DNA from: Achromobacter sp. UMC46
GTDB taxonomy: Bacteria; Pseudomonadota; Gammaproteobacteria; Burkholderiales; Burkholderiaceae_B
DNA: 64,000 nucleotides
Reading direction: 5' to 3'
Assembly: GCF_014170335.1 (NCBI RefSeq)
Contig: NZ_LZZS01000004.1
Location: forward strand, 972,395 to 1,036,394
Made by a program: the position numbers and the translations under genes. The stretch's first letter is position 1. Every line of letters begins with the position of its first letter. Under the pieces are notes generated by a model. It saw nothing but the letters and a program-made list of their open reading frames with translations. It was not told the origin of the DNA and ran no database searches. Positions 37,751 to 47,312 of this stretch are shown here, piece by piece.

Positions 37751-38355
37751 GCCGGCCACGCATAGGCGGCACCGAAGGGTACGGCGAGCGCGCGGCCGCG
37801 CTGGCCGACCAGTACGAGAGCATCGCGTTTGCCGACGTGCATCGCGATGTGCTCCACCTGATCCCGGACGCGCCCGCACGCATCGCGGACATTGGAGCGG
37901 GCTCCGGGCGCGACGCCGCGGCGCTGGCGCGCATGGGGCATGCGGTCGTGGCAGCCGAGCCTACCCCCGAGTTGCGTCTGGAGGGGCAACGCCGCCACGC
38001 GGCGCTCGACCTGGAATGGGTGGACGATGCCTTGCCGGACCTGGCGGGCCTGCGTGCCCGGGGACGCGCATTCGACGTGATCATGCTGACGGCCGTTTGG
38101 ATGCATCTGGACGCGGCCGAGCGTGCGTCGGGCATGGCCAGCCTGGCCGCGCTGCTGGCCCCGCAAGGCCGCATCCTGATGTCGCTTCGCCACGGGCCGG
38201 TTCCGCCGGGCAGGCGCATGTTCGAGGTGTCCGCCGACGAGACCTTCGCCCTGGCGGCCGGGCATGGGCTGTCGCGCCTGCACCTGAGCACGCGCGAAGA
38301 CATGCTGGACCGCGGCGACGTGCATTGGAGCTTCGTGGGATTGGTGCGAGGCTGA
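37747..38355 (+). CDS. Class I SAM-dependent methyltransferase
   Basis: The protein has 202 residues. The SAM-binding motif I is IADIGAGSGRDAAALA; the acidic residue at the end of beta-2 lies in VVAAEPTPE; the motif II-like WVDDALPDL is followed by FDVIMLTAVWMHLD. No substrate domain is visible, so the target is unknown. It overlaps the stop of the MltB-like gene by 4 bp and may be translated with it; the link is positional only. Confidence 0.8.
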   Translation: MSRPRIGGTEGYGERAAALADQYESIAFADVHRDVLHLIPDAPARIADIGAGSGRDAAALARMGHAVVAAEPTPELRLEGQRRHAALDLEWVDDALPDLAGLRARGRAFDVIMLTAVWMHLDAAERASGMASLAALLAPQGRILMSLRHGPVPPGRRMFEVSADETFALAAGHGLSRLHLSTREDMLDRGDVHWSFVGLVRG

Positions 38356-38412
38356 TGCCCGGCGCGGCCCGGCGACGCTATGATGGAGCCGTCCCGTCAT
38401 TGGCCGCTTGTC

Positions 38413-38970
38413 ATGCCGCAATCCGTGTTTCCTGACGTTTTCCTGACTCTCCGGCTGCGTGCGCAGCGCATGCGGCAGGGGCATCTGCCGTTCATCATCG
38501 ACATGCACGCCAACGCCGATCTGATGGAGACGATGGGCGGCACGCGCGACGCCGCCGCCAGCCGGCTCTACGTGGCGCAGAACGTCTCGCATTGGGTCGA
38601 GTACGGGTACGGGATGTATGTGCTCGAAGACGGGCACACGGGCGCGATGGCGGGCCGCGCCGGCCTGAAGTACACGGTGTCGGGCGACCACGGCGCCATC
38701 GAGCTTGCCTATGCCTTCCAGCCCCACTGCTGGGGGCAGGGCTACGCGGGCGAGATCGCCGCCTCGCTGATCGAAATGGGGTTCGAGTTGTTGCCGGTGG
38801 ACGTGTTGTCAGCGGTGGCGTTGCGCTCCAACGCGGCGTCTCGCCGCGTCATGGAAAAGACCGGCTTGCGGTATGTGGGTGAAACGGCGGGCGACGACGC
38901 CAGCGCCAAAGTCCGCTACGAAATCCGCCGCAGGGAATGGCGGGCCGCCCACGCGCCAGCCAGTGCCTGA
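38413..38970 (+). CDS. GNAT family N-acetyltransferase
   Basis: The protein has 185 residues of the RimJ/RimL-like GNAT group: LTLRLRAQRM at the start, the beta-bulge segment VEYGYGMYVLEDG, the acetyl-CoA loop HCWGQGYAGEIAASLIEM, and the ALRSNAASRRVMEKTGLRYVGE ending are all family hallmarks. The substrate is unknown. An ATG at 38380 would add 11 residues; the closer ATG at 38413 gives a typical length. Confidence 0.83.
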   Translation: MPQSVFPDVFLTLRLRAQRMRQGHLPFIIDMHANADLMETMGGTRDAAASRLYVAQNVSHWVEYGYGMYVLEDGHTGAMAGRAGLKYTVSGDHGAIELAYAFQPHCWGQGYAGEIAASLIEMGFELLPVDVLSAVALRSNAASRRVMEKTGLRYVGETAGDDASAKVRYEIRRREWRAAHAPASA

Positions 38971-39000
38971 CGGCGGGCGCATCGGCGCTAACATTGCGTC

Positions 39001-39186
39001 ATGAGCACGACGACCCTCCCCGAAGACAATGATCCGCAGCCCGTTCCCCCGGAGCGCCCCGCGCCCGAGGAATGCTGCAACAGCGGTTGCATCCCCTGCG
39101 TCTATGATCGCTACGACGAGGCCATGGAGGCCTACCGCGAGGCGCTGAAAGCCTGGCGCGCGCGCCACGAACGACAGAATCCGTAG
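39001..39186 (+). CDS. Oxidoreductase-like domain small cysteine protein
   Basis: This 61-residue protein carries the motif CCNSGCIPCVYDRYDEA, the signature of the Oxidored-like (OXLD1-type) domain, preceded by a Pro-rich start. The four cysteines suggest a metal or redox site. The function is not established in bacteria. It is monocistronic and convergent with the next gene. Confidence 0.75.
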   Translation: MSTTTLPEDNDPQPVPPERPAPEECCNSGCIPCVYDRYDEAMEAYREALKAWRARHERQNP

Positions 39187-39196
39187 ACCTGTCGCG

Positions 39197-39634
39197 TCAC
39201 CCTGCCAGCTTCATGTGGATGATCGGGAACGGGCGGCCCGCGTCGTCTTGGGCCGACCTGCCCACGTCTTCGAACCCGTAGTGCTTGTAGAAGCCGTGCG
39301 CCTGCGGGTTCTGCTCGTTCACGTCGACCAGCAGGGTGCCGTGCAGCGATCGCGCGAAGTTCAGCAGCCGGCGGCCGGCGCCTTTGCCGCGCTTGTTGGC
39401 GTCCACGAACAGCATTTCCACCTTGTTGCCGGACAAGCCCATGAAGCCGGCGAGTTCGCCGGCATCGTCCTCACAGACCCACACGCGCACGGACGGCAGG
39501 TAGGTGTTGAGCACCTGCGGGTACATGGCCTGGATTTCTTTTTCGGTCAGGAAGGAATGCGTGGCGCGCACTGAACGGAGCCAGATGTCCGCCAGGACCA
39601 GATCGTCGCCGTGATTGCGTTCTCGGATATTCAT
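39197..39634 (-). CDS. GNAT family N-acetyltransferase (YjaB-like)
   Basis: The protein has 145 residues. The acetyl-CoA loop is VDANKRGKGAGRRLLNFA, preceded by the GELAGFMGLSGNKVEMLFV strands and followed by VNEQNPQAHGFYKHYGFEDVG, a complete small GNAT fold like E. coli YjaB. The ATG at 39634 is used; a TTG at 39658 would add eight residues. The gene is downstream of the M14 peptidase gene and a terminator lies between them, so it is probably a separate transcript. Confidence 0.82.
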   Translation of the reverse strand: MNIRERNHGDDLVLADIWLRSVRATHSFLTEKEIQAMYPQVLNTYLPSVRVWVCEDDAGELAGFMGLSGNKVEMLFVDANKRGKGAGRRLLNFARSLHGTLLVDVNEQNPQAHGFYKHYGFEDVGRSAQDDAGRPFPIIHMKLAG

Positions 39635-39658
39635 TTTCTTATTGATTCTGTTTGTCAA

Positions 39659-39690
39659 AAGGCGCCGCGGTCCTTGGTCGCCGCGCCTTC
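39659..39690 (-). terminator. Terminator after the M14 peptidase gene
   Basis: Read on the minus strand, AAGGCGCGGCG...CCGCGGCGCCTTTT forms a GC stem with a TTTT end, 8 bp after the M14 gene stop. Confidence 0.7.
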
Positions 39691-39697
39691 ATCCTGT

Positions 39698-41437
39698 CTA
39701 CTGCCCTGAACGATACAGCTCGGTCGCCGCCAGGACGGTTTCCATTTGCACAGTATGCGCGAAAACAAAGCGGTCGCCGTAGACGGTTTCATCCGGAAAC
39801 TCCGAAATCAGCGCCATCGGCAGTTCTTCGCGGTCGGTTTCCGTGATCTGCACCGGAATGCCGTTCAGCACGTCGAAACCCGATTCCAGCGCGTGCGCAT
39901 GAAAGCGTTCCAGTTGGCGCGCATTGAACTCCACCAGGCCCGGCACGTTGCGGGCCAGCCGGGCCGTCACGCCTTCGATCAGGCGGCGTGCACGTTCGCT
40001 CCAGCCCGGATGGTGGCGCAGCACCAGGAAGAAGCCCTTGGGGATGGTCCACAGTTCGAAATTGCGGGGCAGGTAGCCCGACAGCGGACGCGTCCATTCA
40101 TGCGCGGGATAGCCGTGCAGATTGATGTGCAGCTGCGCGCCGCTGATCGCGTGCGCCTGGTGGCGGCCATCGCGTTCGAAGAACGGCGCGTGTTCGCGGT
40201 AGGCGATATCGTCGCCCAGGGCGCTGTAGCGCGACGCGTGCAGCATATGGCGCGGGTGATGCTCGCGCAGCCGGTTGAACAGCGCATAGCCGTCGGGATT
40301 CTCGGCGGCGATCAGCGCGAAGTGCGCATTGCCGCGGGCGGCCAGCGTTTGCGCCGCGCGCAGGGCGCCTACGACGCCAGACGTCTCGTTGGCATGCTGC
40401 GCGCCTGAAATGAAGACGGCCGGGCCGGGGCCGCGCACATAGGTGCCCAGTACCGGGCGGCCCTGGCGCGACACCGCCTGGAACGCGTCGCCACCGAACG
40501 CCGCCATGCAGCCGGCGATCTGGCCGGCAGTCAAGGGTTCGCGGCGCTGGGCCAGCGGGGCGTCAAGCGGCGCGGCCAAGACAGGGGCCGGCGCCTCGAA
40601 CGGCTCCACGGAAATCTGCACGCGCGCCGCGCCATCATGGCGCCGGATGTCGGGGATGATCTGGCCGGGCTGCAGGCCGCGATCGCCCGAGGGGCGGCCG
40701 GAGTGATGCTGAAAGTGCTCCAGCAATGCAAAGTACACGTCCTCGTGCAGCGCTTCGAAGGTGCTGACGATTTCTTCGTCCACGGGCAGGGCGAAGTCCA
40801 TGCCCGGCAGGTCGACGCGAATTTCCAGACGGTCAAAGTACGGCTCGTGCGCGCCCCATGGATGGCTGCGCACGGTGTCGACGATGCTGCGGAACACTTG
40901 CTGGTATTCGGTGGCGTGCGCGGCATCGATCTGGACCTGGCCTTCGGCGTCGTGTACCCGCAGCCAGCCGGTCGGCGACAGTTCGGGCTTGCCGTCCTGG
41001 GCTTGGCCCAGCTGGTTGGGGGCGAAGACCCGCGCGTCCAGCTTGCGTCCGTCCGCGTAGGTCAGGGTGACGTCGTAATGCAGGTCCGAGGCGCCGGGTT
41101 GCATGACCACGCGCACGCCCGCCATCAGGTCGACCAGCGGGTAGGCCTCCAGCGTGAAGCGCTTGGCCTGGGCATGCTCGTGCAGCGGGTAGCGCACCAG
41201 GGCGGATACCAGGCCTTCGCGGTCGGCCTCTTCCAGGAAGAAGTGCACCAGCGGCTTGTAGGCGCTGCGAAAGCGCGCCGTGACGCCGGCCTGGGCCAGC
41301 CGGGCTTCGGCCGCGCGGCGGGCATCCACGCCTTCAAACAGCCAGCCTTCCACGACCGCGCCGCGCCAGGCGGGGGCCATGTAGGCATGGGTCCAGGCGT
41401 CCAGCGTGCGGTCGAATGTTTTTTCCAGCAAAGACAT
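39698..41437 (-). CDS. M14 family zinc carboxypeptidase
   Basis: The protein has 579 residues. The zinc motif HxxE is in GAQHANET (His348, Glu351), and the third ligand is probably the His in INLHGYPAHE (near 437); the last ~100 residues contain ITETDREELPMALISEFPDE with the likely catalytic Glu. A ~300-residue N-terminal domain without known fold precedes it. There is no signal peptide. Its position right after a peptide ABC operon (terminator at 41478-41503 between) suggests processing of imported peptides or their derivatives. AAGGAA precedes the ATG. Confidence 0.75.
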   Translation of the reverse strand: MSLLEKTFDRTLDAWTHAYMAPAWRGAVVEGWLFEGVDARRAAEARLAQAGVTARFRSAYKPLVHFFLEEADREGLVSALVRYPLHEHAQAKRFTLEAYPLVDLMAGVRVVMQPGASDLHYDVTLTYADGRKLDARVFAPNQLGQAQDGKPELSPTGWLRVHDAEGQVQIDAAHATEYQQVFRSIVDTVRSHPWGAHEPYFDRLEIRVDLPGMDFALPVDEEIVSTFEALHEDVYFALLEHFQHHSGRPSGDRGLQPGQIIPDIRRHDGAARVQISVEPFEAPAPVLAAPLDAPLAQRREPLTAGQIAGCMAAFGGDAFQAVSRQGRPVLGTYVRGPGPAVFISGAQHANETSGVVGALRAAQTLAARGNAHFALIAAENPDGYALFNRLREHHPRHMLHASRYSALGDDIAYREHAPFFERDGRHQAHAISGAQLHINLHGYPAHEWTRPLSGYLPRNFELWTIPKGFFLVLRHHPGWSERARRLIEGVTARLARNVPGLVEFNARQLERFHAHALESGFDVLNGIPVQITETDREELPMALISEFPDETVYGDRFVFAHTVQMETVLAATELYRSGQ

Positions 41438-41477
41438 GCTTTCGGTTCCTTCGGTGTTCTTTCGGCATCCGGGAAAG

Positions 41478-41503
41478 GGAAAAATGCCCCTTGCGGGGCA
41501 TTT
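41478..41503 (-). terminator. Rho-independent terminator of the peptide ABC operon
   Basis: On the minus strand AAATGCCCC-GCAA-GGGGCATTTTT is a perfect 9-bp stem with a tetraloop and T tract, beginning 3 bp after the stop of the last permease gene. Confidence 0.85.
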
Positions 41504-41506
41504 GCC

Positions 41507-42376
41507 TTACACCTTTCCGGTGGGGTCCAGGCGGTCCCGCAACCAGTCGCCAAGCAGATTCAGGCCCAGCACGGTCAGCATGATCGCCAGGCCCGGGAAG
41601 ACGCTGACCCACCATGCGGTCTGCATGTAGGTGCGCCCATCGGCAAGCATACCGCCCCAGCTGGGGATCATGGGATCCACGCCCAGGCCCAGGAAGGTCA
41701 GGCTGCTTTCCAGCAGGATGTTGTTGGCCACGTTGAGCGTCATCAGGATCACCAGCGGGCCCAGCAGGTTGGGCACGATGTGGTGGCGGATCATGGCCAG
41801 GTCGCGTACGCCGAAAGCGCGCGCGGCCAGCACGAACTCGCGTTCACGCAGCGCCAGCACCTGCGCCCGGACCAGGCGCGCATATTGCACCCATTGCGAC
41901 ACGATCATGAAGAAGATCACGTTGTACAGCCCGCCGCCCAGGATGGCGATGAACGTGATGGCCACCAGGATGAAGGGCAGCGCCAGCTGCACGTCGGCGA
42001 AGCGCATGACGATCATGTCCCAGAAGCCGCGGTAGTAGCCGGCGATCAGGCCCATGACGATGCCCAGCAGCGCGCCGCCGATGACGGACGCGAAGCCCAC
42101 CATCAGCGAAATCTTGCCGCCGACGATCACGCGGGCCAGCACGTCGCGGCCCAGTGGATCGGTGCCAAACGGATGCGCGGCGGACGTGAACGGCGCCATC
42201 AGGCGGGCCGCCAGGTCCATGGATTCGCCGCCGTCGGGGAACAGCCAGCCGGACGTCAGCACCAGCAGGACCATGACGCCGGTGAGCAGGGTGCCCAGCA
42301 CGAATTCCAGGGAACGGTAGCGGCTGCGCGGCTTGAAAGGCTTGGGGGCGGCGGCGGTGGGGGTGGTTGTCTGCAT
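41507..42376 (-). CDS. Peptide-type ABC transporter permease (DppC/GsiD family)
   Basis: The protein has 289 residues. The OppC_N segment (PFKPRSRYRSLEFVLGTLL) and first helix are followed by GTDPLGRDVLARVIVGGK and the EAA loop VLAARAFGVRDLAMIRHHIVP, as in GsiD and DppC. It pairs with the permease whose gene starts upstream at 43305. It is the last gene before the operon terminator. Confidence 0.87.
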   Translation of the reverse strand: MQTTTPTAAAPKPFKPRSRYRSLEFVLGTLLTGVMVLLVLTSGWLFPDGGESMDLAARLMAPFTSAAHPFGTDPLGRDVLARVIVGGKISLMVGFASVIGGALLGIVMGLIAGYYRGFWDMIVMRFADVQLALPFILVAITFIAILGGGLYNVIFFMIVSQWVQYARLVRAQVLALREREFVLAARAFGVRDLAMIRHHIVPNLLGPLVILMTLNVANNILLESSLTFLGLGVDPMIPSWGGMLADGRTYMQTAWWVSVFPGLAIMLTVLGLNLLGDWLRDRLDPTGKV

Positions 42377-42381
42377 AAGGC

Positions 42382-43305
42382 TTACCGCGTGCGGATACGG
42401 GGATCGACGATGCCGTAGGCGATGTCGACGATCAGGTTGACCAGGACGATGACGGAGGCCAGCACGGTGACCGTGCCCTGCAGCACCGGGTAGTCGCGGC
42501 CGGAAATGGCGTCGAACGCCAGCGTGCCCAGGCCCGGCCAGTTGAACACCATCTCGATGACGACGATGCCACCGATCAGGCCGCCGAACTGCAGGCCCAG
42601 ATAGGTGATCAGCGGAATCGCGCAGTTGCGCAGCGCATGCTTGTACAGCACCACGCGTTCCTTCAGGCCCTTGCTGCGCGCCACCATGATGTACTGCGCC
42701 GACAGCGTTTCCAGCATCGTGGTTCGCACCAGGCGGATATTGGTGGCGCTGAGGATGATGGCCATCGTCAGGGACGGCAGGATCAGGCTGGCGGGGCCGC
42801 TCCAGCCCGAAGGCGGCAGCAGCGGGAACGTGATCGACAGCAGCAGGACCAGCATCAGCGCCAGCCAGAAGTTGGGGAACGACAACCCCACCAGCGACAG
42901 GATGCGGATGGCCTGGTCGGTCGCCTTGCCGCGCTTGATGGCCGCCTGGATGCCCAGCGGCAGCGAAATCAGGATCGAAAAGATCAGCGACGTGAAGGCC
43001 AGCATCAGGGTAGCGGGCAGCGCGTCGCCGATCAGCTTGGCGACGGACGTGCCGCCCATGAAGCTGCGGCCGAAATCGCCGTGCAGCAGGCCCTGCATGT
43101 AAGACAGGTATTGCTCGTGGAAGGGCCGGTTCAGGCCCAGCGCCTGGCGGATGTTCGCCAGGTCTTGTTCGGTGACGCTGCCCGAACCCTGGCTGAGCAT
43201 CAGCGCGGGGTCGCCGGTCAGGCGCACGGCATAAGAGACAAGCAGTGTCACGGCCACGATCACGAAGACGGCCTGCAACACGCGTTTGATGAGAAATCCG
43301 GTCAT
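42382..43305 (-). CDS. Peptide-type ABC transporter permease (DppB/GsiC family)
   Basis: The protein has 307 residues. It starts MTGFLIKRVLQAVFVIVAVT, followed by RQALGLNRPFHEQYLSYMQGLLHGDFGRSF, typical of GsiC. The EAA loop is MVARSKGLKERVVLYKHALRNC. The ATG at 43305 is chosen over a start 21 bp further upstream because it gives the canonical N-terminus. It stops 5 bp before the partner permease gene begins. Confidence 0.87.
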   Translation of the reverse strand: MTGFLIKRVLQAVFVIVAVTLLVSYAVRLTGDPALMLSQGSGSVTEQDLANIRQALGLNRPFHEQYLSYMQGLLHGDFGRSFMGGTSVAKLIGDALPATLMLAFTSLIFSILISLPLGIQAAIKRGKATDQAIRILSLVGLSFPNFWLALMLVLLLSITFPLLPPSGWSGPASLILPSLTMAIILSATNIRLVRTTMLETLSAQYIMVARSKGLKERVVLYKHALRNCAIPLITYLGLQFGGLIGGIVVIEMVFNWPGLGTLAFDAISGRDYPVLQGTVTVLASVIVLVNLIVDIAYGIVDPRIRTR

Positions 43306-43352
43306 GAGGCGCCGCCCCGGCTTCACACCGGGGCGGATCGTTGGGTTAATGC

Positions 43353-44885
43353 TTAATCGACGCTAACTTCAAGGAAACGGAAACGGATGTCGCCCGGGAC
43401 TTCCAGGTTCTTCACGCGCTTGTTCACGCCCACGATGGTGTTCAGGCTGTACAGCGGCAGCTCCAGCGCCTGGTCGGCGACATAGCCGGCGATCTCCTGC
43501 AGCATGGCTTCGCGCTTCTTCACGTCATAGACGGTGCGTTGCGCTTCCAGCATGCCGTTGAGCTTGGCGTCGTTGTCGTACGGGTTCCACTTCTGGCCCG
43601 TGTGATACATCAGGTAGGCGGTGTTGTCGTAGTCGTACGTCCAGCCGCCCCATTGGTTCTGCCACATTTCGCCCGTCTTGCCGCCCGGGATGATGTCGTT
43701 GAGCAGCACGCCGGTTTCATACGGCTTGATGGTCGCGCGCACGCCCACGGCCTGCATGTAGCCCGACACGGCCTGCGCCACTTCGCGGAAGTTCGAATCG
43801 CTGCCGCGCACGTCGATCTGCACGGTGGCGCCCGGCTTCACGCCGGCCGCGGCCAACAGCTTCTTGGCTTCGGCGGGGTTGAAGGGCAGGGGCTTCTGTT
43901 CGGGGTTGTAGCCGAAGGACTGCGGGCCCTGGAAGCTGGCGATGACCTTGGCCTGGCCCAGCAGCAGCTGCTTGACGATGGCTTCGCGGTCGACGGCCAT
44001 GATCAGCGCGCGGCGCACGTCGCGGTTCTGGGTGATGCCGCCCTTGGTGTTGTAGCGCAGCGCGAAAGCCACGGGGCCGCCCGTCGAGATGACGTCGGCG
44101 TTGCCGGCCTTCTTCACGGTTTCGATCAGGCCCAGCGGGATCAGGGTGGCGATGTCGATGCGGCCGGCCTGCAGCTCGGCAACCTGGGTGCCGGGTTCGC
44201 TGATGAAGCGGTACACGACTTTGTCCAGCTTGGGTTTGCCGCCCCAGTACTCGTCATTGCGCGCAAGCGTCACGTTGACCTTGGGCTGGTAGCTTTCGAA
44301 CTTGAACGGGCCGGTGCCGACCGGGTTCGTGTTGAAGAAGTCTTCGCCCTTTTCCTTGATGTACTTCGGCGGCACGATCATGGCGCCGTAGCCGGCCAGC
44401 TTGGTCAGCAGCACCGGATCCGGCTGCTTCAGGATGAAGTCGACGGTGTATTCGTCCACGACCTTGATCTCGCCGATCGAGTCGTAGTTGGATTTCTGCG
44501 GGCCCTTGGCCCCTTCGGCGCCAAGCAGGCGTTCGAAGGTGAACTTCACCGCTTCGGCGTTGAAGGGTTCGCCATTGTGGAACTTGACGCCTTCGCGCAG
44601 CTTGAAGCGCAGGCGCTTGTTGTCGTCCAGGTATTCCCAGCTGGTGGCCAGGCCCGGTTGCAGCTTCAGGTCGGCGCCGCGCATCGTCAGGCCGTCGTAC
44701 AAGTTGCCGCCGACCGAACCCCAGAAGGTCACGAAGGTGTCGATCGGATCCCAGCTTCCCGGGTCCTGGTTGATGGCCACGCTGAGCGTGCCCGCGGCAT
44801 GCGCGGTCGAGAAGACGGCGGGCATCGCGCCGCCCAGCGCCAGGGTCAGGGCGGCGGCGGTGAAGGTGGTGCGTAGGGATTGCAT
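43353..44885 (-). CDS. ABC transporter solute-binding protein, family 5
   Basis: The protein has 510 residues with a Sec signal peptide (to STAHA, ~30). Mature motifs of SBP_bac_5 are NLYDGLTMRG, RFKLREGVKFHNGEPFNAEAVKFTFERLL and NPVGTGPFKFESYQPKVNVTLARND. It is the periplasmic receptor of the importer encoded by the genes at 41507-46790. Its closest architecture is that of glutathione and dipeptide receptors (GsiB type), but the ligand is not determinable. Confidence 0.88.
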   Translation of the reverse strand: MQSLRTTFTAAALTLALGGAMPAVFSTAHAAGTLSVAINQDPGSWDPIDTFVTFWGSVGGNLYDGLTMRGADLKLQPGLATSWEYLDDNKRLRFKLREGVKFHNGEPFNAEAVKFTFERLLGAEGAKGPQKSNYDSIGEIKVVDEYTVDFILKQPDPVLLTKLAGYGAMIVPPKYIKEKGEDFFNTNPVGTGPFKFESYQPKVNVTLARNDEYWGGKPKLDKVVYRFISEPGTQVAELQAGRIDIATLIPLGLIETVKKAGNADVISTGGPVAFALRYNTKGGITQNRDVRRALIMAVDREAIVKQLLLGQAKVIASFQGPQSFGYNPEQKPLPFNPAEAKKLLAAAGVKPGATVQIDVRGSDSNFREVAQAVSGYMQAVGVRATIKPYETGVLLNDIIPGGKTGEMWQNQWGGWTYDYDNTAYLMYHTGQKWNPYDNDAKLNGMLEAQRTVYDVKKREAMLQEIAGYVADQALELPLYSLNTIVGVNKRVKNLEVPGDIRFRFLEVSVD

Positions 44886-44936
44886 GGTCGCTCCAGGGAC
44901 GGGAAGTCGGATCGGGCCGAGGGAAAAAGGGGGGCT

Positions 44937-46790
44937 TCAGGCGGCCCGGGCCACCTGGTGGCCGGGCGCGAATTCGATCAGGGGGATGATGGCCGGCTCG
45001 TCGCCCACGCGGCGGACCGGGCTGGGGATTTCGCCTTCGATCAGCGAGGTGTCGATGTGGCGGCCAGGTTCGGCCACCGGCACGGCGGCCAGCAGCTTGC
45101 GGGTATAGGCATGCTGCGGCGATTCGAAGATCTGCCGGCGCGTGCCCAGTTCCACGATCTGGCCCAGATACAGCACGGCCACGCGGTGGCTGACTTTCTC
45201 CACTACGGCCATGTCGTGCGTGATGAACAGGTAGGACAGGCCGCGGTCTTTCTGCAGGTCCATCAGCAGGTTCAGGATCTGCGCCTGAATAGACACGTCC
45301 AGCGCCGACACGGATTCGTCGGCGATGATCAGCTTGGGATTGCTGGCTAGCGCACGCGCGATGCACACGCGCTGGCGCTGGCCGCCCGAGAATTCGTGCG
45401 GGTAGCGTTTGGCGTGTTCCGGCTTCAGGCCCACCTGCTCAAGCAGTTCGCCCACGCGGCGGGCAATCGCCGTGTCGCCGTTCAAGAGGCCATGCGTGCG
45501 GATGGGTTCGGCGATGCTGAATTCCACCGTCTTGCGCGGGTCCAGCGACGCGTACGGGTCCTGGAAGATGTACTGGATTTCCTGGCGCAGGCGCTGGCGT
45601 CCGGCGGCGTCCATCGAAAAGATGTCCTGGCCGTTGTAGCGCACCGCGCCCGAAGTCGGTGCCACCAGTTGCTGCAAGGTCTTGCCGATGGTGGACTTGC
45701 CGCTACCCGATTCGCCCACCAGCGCCAGCGTTTCGCCCGGGTAGACGTCGAAGCTCACCTCTTCGACGGCGTGCACGCGGTGCGTGACGCGGCCGAACAG
45801 GTTGTGGCCCACGTCGAAGCGGGTGGTCAGCTTTTCAACGCGCAGCACCGGTTCGTCGTAGCGCGCCGTGTCCTGTTCGCGCGTTTCGCCCACTTCGCGC
45901 AGGGTGTCGCCCTCCAGCACGGTCTGCGGCGTGCGCAGCGGCAGGTCGCTGCCGGTCAGGCTGCCCAGCCTCGGCACGGCGGCCAGCAGCGCGCGGGTAT
46001 AGGGATGCTTGGGCGCGTTGAAGATCTCGTCGACGGTACCTTGCTCGACCTTCTTGCCGCGCAGCATCACGACCACATCGTCGGCCATCTCGGCCACCAC
46101 GCCCATATCGTGCGTGATGAAGATGACGGCCGTGCCCAGGTCGCGCTGCAATTCGCGGATGGTGTTCAGGATCTGCGCCTGGATGGTCACGTCCAGCGCG
46201 GTGGTCGGCTCGTCGGCGATCAGCAGGCGCGGCTGGCACGACAGCGCCATGGCGATCATCACCCGCTGGCGCATGCCGCCCGACAATTGGTGCGGATAAC
46301 GGTCCAGCAGTTGCTCGGCGTCCGGCAGGCGCACTTTCTCAAGCAGCTTGCGCGCCGATTGGCGTGCCGCTGCGCGGGACAGCTGCTGATGCAGCATGAT
46401 GGCCTCGACGATCTGGTCGCCGATCGTGAACACCGGGTTCAGCGACGTCATCGGCTCCTGGAAGATCATCGCGATGTCGTTGCCGCGGATCGCGCGCATC
46501 TGCTCGTCGGTGGCCGTCGTCAGGTCGGTCTCGCGGCCGTCGTTGTCGCGGAACAGGATCTGGCCCGTGGCGATGCGGCCGCTGGTGTAGTCGGTCAGGC
46601 GCATGATCGCCATGGACGTGACCGACTTGCCCGAGCCGGATTCGCCGACGATCGCCAGCGTCCTGCCGGGCCGGACGTCGAAGTCCAGGCCGTCGACGGC
46701 GCGGAACACGCCGTTCTCGGTATTGAAATCGACCGATACGCCGCGTACGGACAGCAACGGGGCGGACGAAGAGGCAGGGGTGCTAGACAA
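44937..46790 (-). CDS. Fused dual ATP-binding protein of a peptide-type ABC transporter (GsiA type)
   Basis: This 617-residue protein has two full ABC domains in tandem. The first Walker A is GESGSGKS (49-56) with [12 protein letters not shown] and ADEPTTALD; the second Walker A is near residue 356, with [15 protein letters not shown] and ADESVSALD. Each is followed by an oligo_HPY-like tail. Such fusions replace separate DppD and DppF subunits, as in E. coli GsiA. The start is TTG (46790), directly after the MarR gene stop, with only a weak GAGAA; coupling with the MarR gene is likely. Confidence 0.87.
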   Translation of the reverse strand: MSSTPASSSAPLLSVRGVSVDFNTENGVFRAVDGLDFDVRPGRTLAIVGESGSGKSVTSMAIMRLTDYTSGRIATGQILFRDNDGRETDLTTATDEQMRAIRGNDIAMIFQEPMTSLNPVFTIGDQIVEAIMLHQQLSRAAARQSARKLLEKVRLPDAEQLLDRYPHQLSGGMRQRVMIAMALSCQPRLLIADEPTTALDVTIQAQILNTIRELQRDLGTAVIFITHDMGVVAEMADDVVVMLRGKKVEQGTVDEIFNAPKHPYTRALLAAVPRLGSLTGSDLPLRTPQTVLEGDTLREVGETREQDTARYDEPVLRVEKLTTRFDVGHNLFGRVTHRVHAVEEVSFDVYPGETLALVGESGSGKSTIGKTLQQLVAPTSGAVRYNGQDIFSMDAAGRQRLRQEIQYIFQDPYASLDPRKTVEFSIAEPIRTHGLLNGDTAIARRVGELLEQVGLKPEHAKRYPHEFSGGQRQRVCIARALASNPKLIIADESVSALDVSIQAQILNLLMDLQKDRGLSYLFITHDMAVVEKVSHRVAVLYLGQIVELGTRRQIFESPQHAYTRKLLAAVPVAEPGRHIDTSLIEGEIPSPVRRVGDEPAIIPLIEFAPGHQVARAA

Positions 46791-46799
46791 CGTGGATTC

Positions 46800-47312
46800 T
46801 CACAGCGAGGTGGCGGCGCGGGCCGCCTGGTCGTACAGGCCCGACAGGGTGCGCAGGGTGTTGGCCAACTGGTGGTTGGCGTCGTCCGCGGCAGGCGAGT
46901 CGATGAACGATTTGACGAGGCATTGCTCGCGCACTTCGGCGTAGCGCTGAATGGCGGCGGCGCCGGCTTCGGTGGTCGTGTAGATCACTTCCTTGCCCGT
47001 CTTGGCGCTTTGCACCACGCCCAACCGCTCCAGCTTCTTCAGCGAGTAGTTCACCAGGTGGGTGTCTTCGACATTCAGCGTGAAGCAGATGTCCGCCAGC
47101 TTCTTGCCGCGGCCGCGGTGGAACACATGGTTAAGCACCAGGATGTCCAGCGAGGTCAGTTCGGGCAAGCCCGCGCAGGCCATGCATCGCACCATCCAGC
47201 GGTTGAAGGCATGGGACGCGATGATCAGCCCGAATTCCACCTCGGAAAGCTCCGGGGCGGACGAGGCGAGATGGGCGGAGGAAACAATGACGTCCCGGAC
47301 GGATACGGACAT
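46800..47312 (-). CDS. MarR family transcriptional regulator
   Basis: The protein has 170 residues. The winged helix-turn-helix covers about residues 50-125 (TSLDILVLNHVFHRGRGKKL, ADICFTLNVEDTHLVNYSLKKLERLGVVQ) with the MarR-type beta wing after it. It heads the peptide ABC operon and probably regulates it; the 337-bp region between it and the TpsB gene would hold both promoters. The ATG at 47312 is preferred to a TTG 33 bp upstream. Confidence 0.82.
   Translation of the reverse strand: MSVSVRDVIVSSAHLASSAPELSEVEFGLIIASHAFNRWMVRCMACAGLPELTSLDILVLNHVFHRGRGKKLADICFTLNVEDTHLVNYSLKKLERLGVVQSAKTGKEVIYTTTEAGAAAIQRYAEVREQCLVKSFIDSPAADDANHQLANTLRTLSGLYDQAARAATSL

Noticed and set aside
41478..41503. 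Possible attachment site, because of its perfect symmetry
   Set aside because: It has a stem, a tetraloop and a T run placed 3 bp after a stop codon, which fits a terminator.
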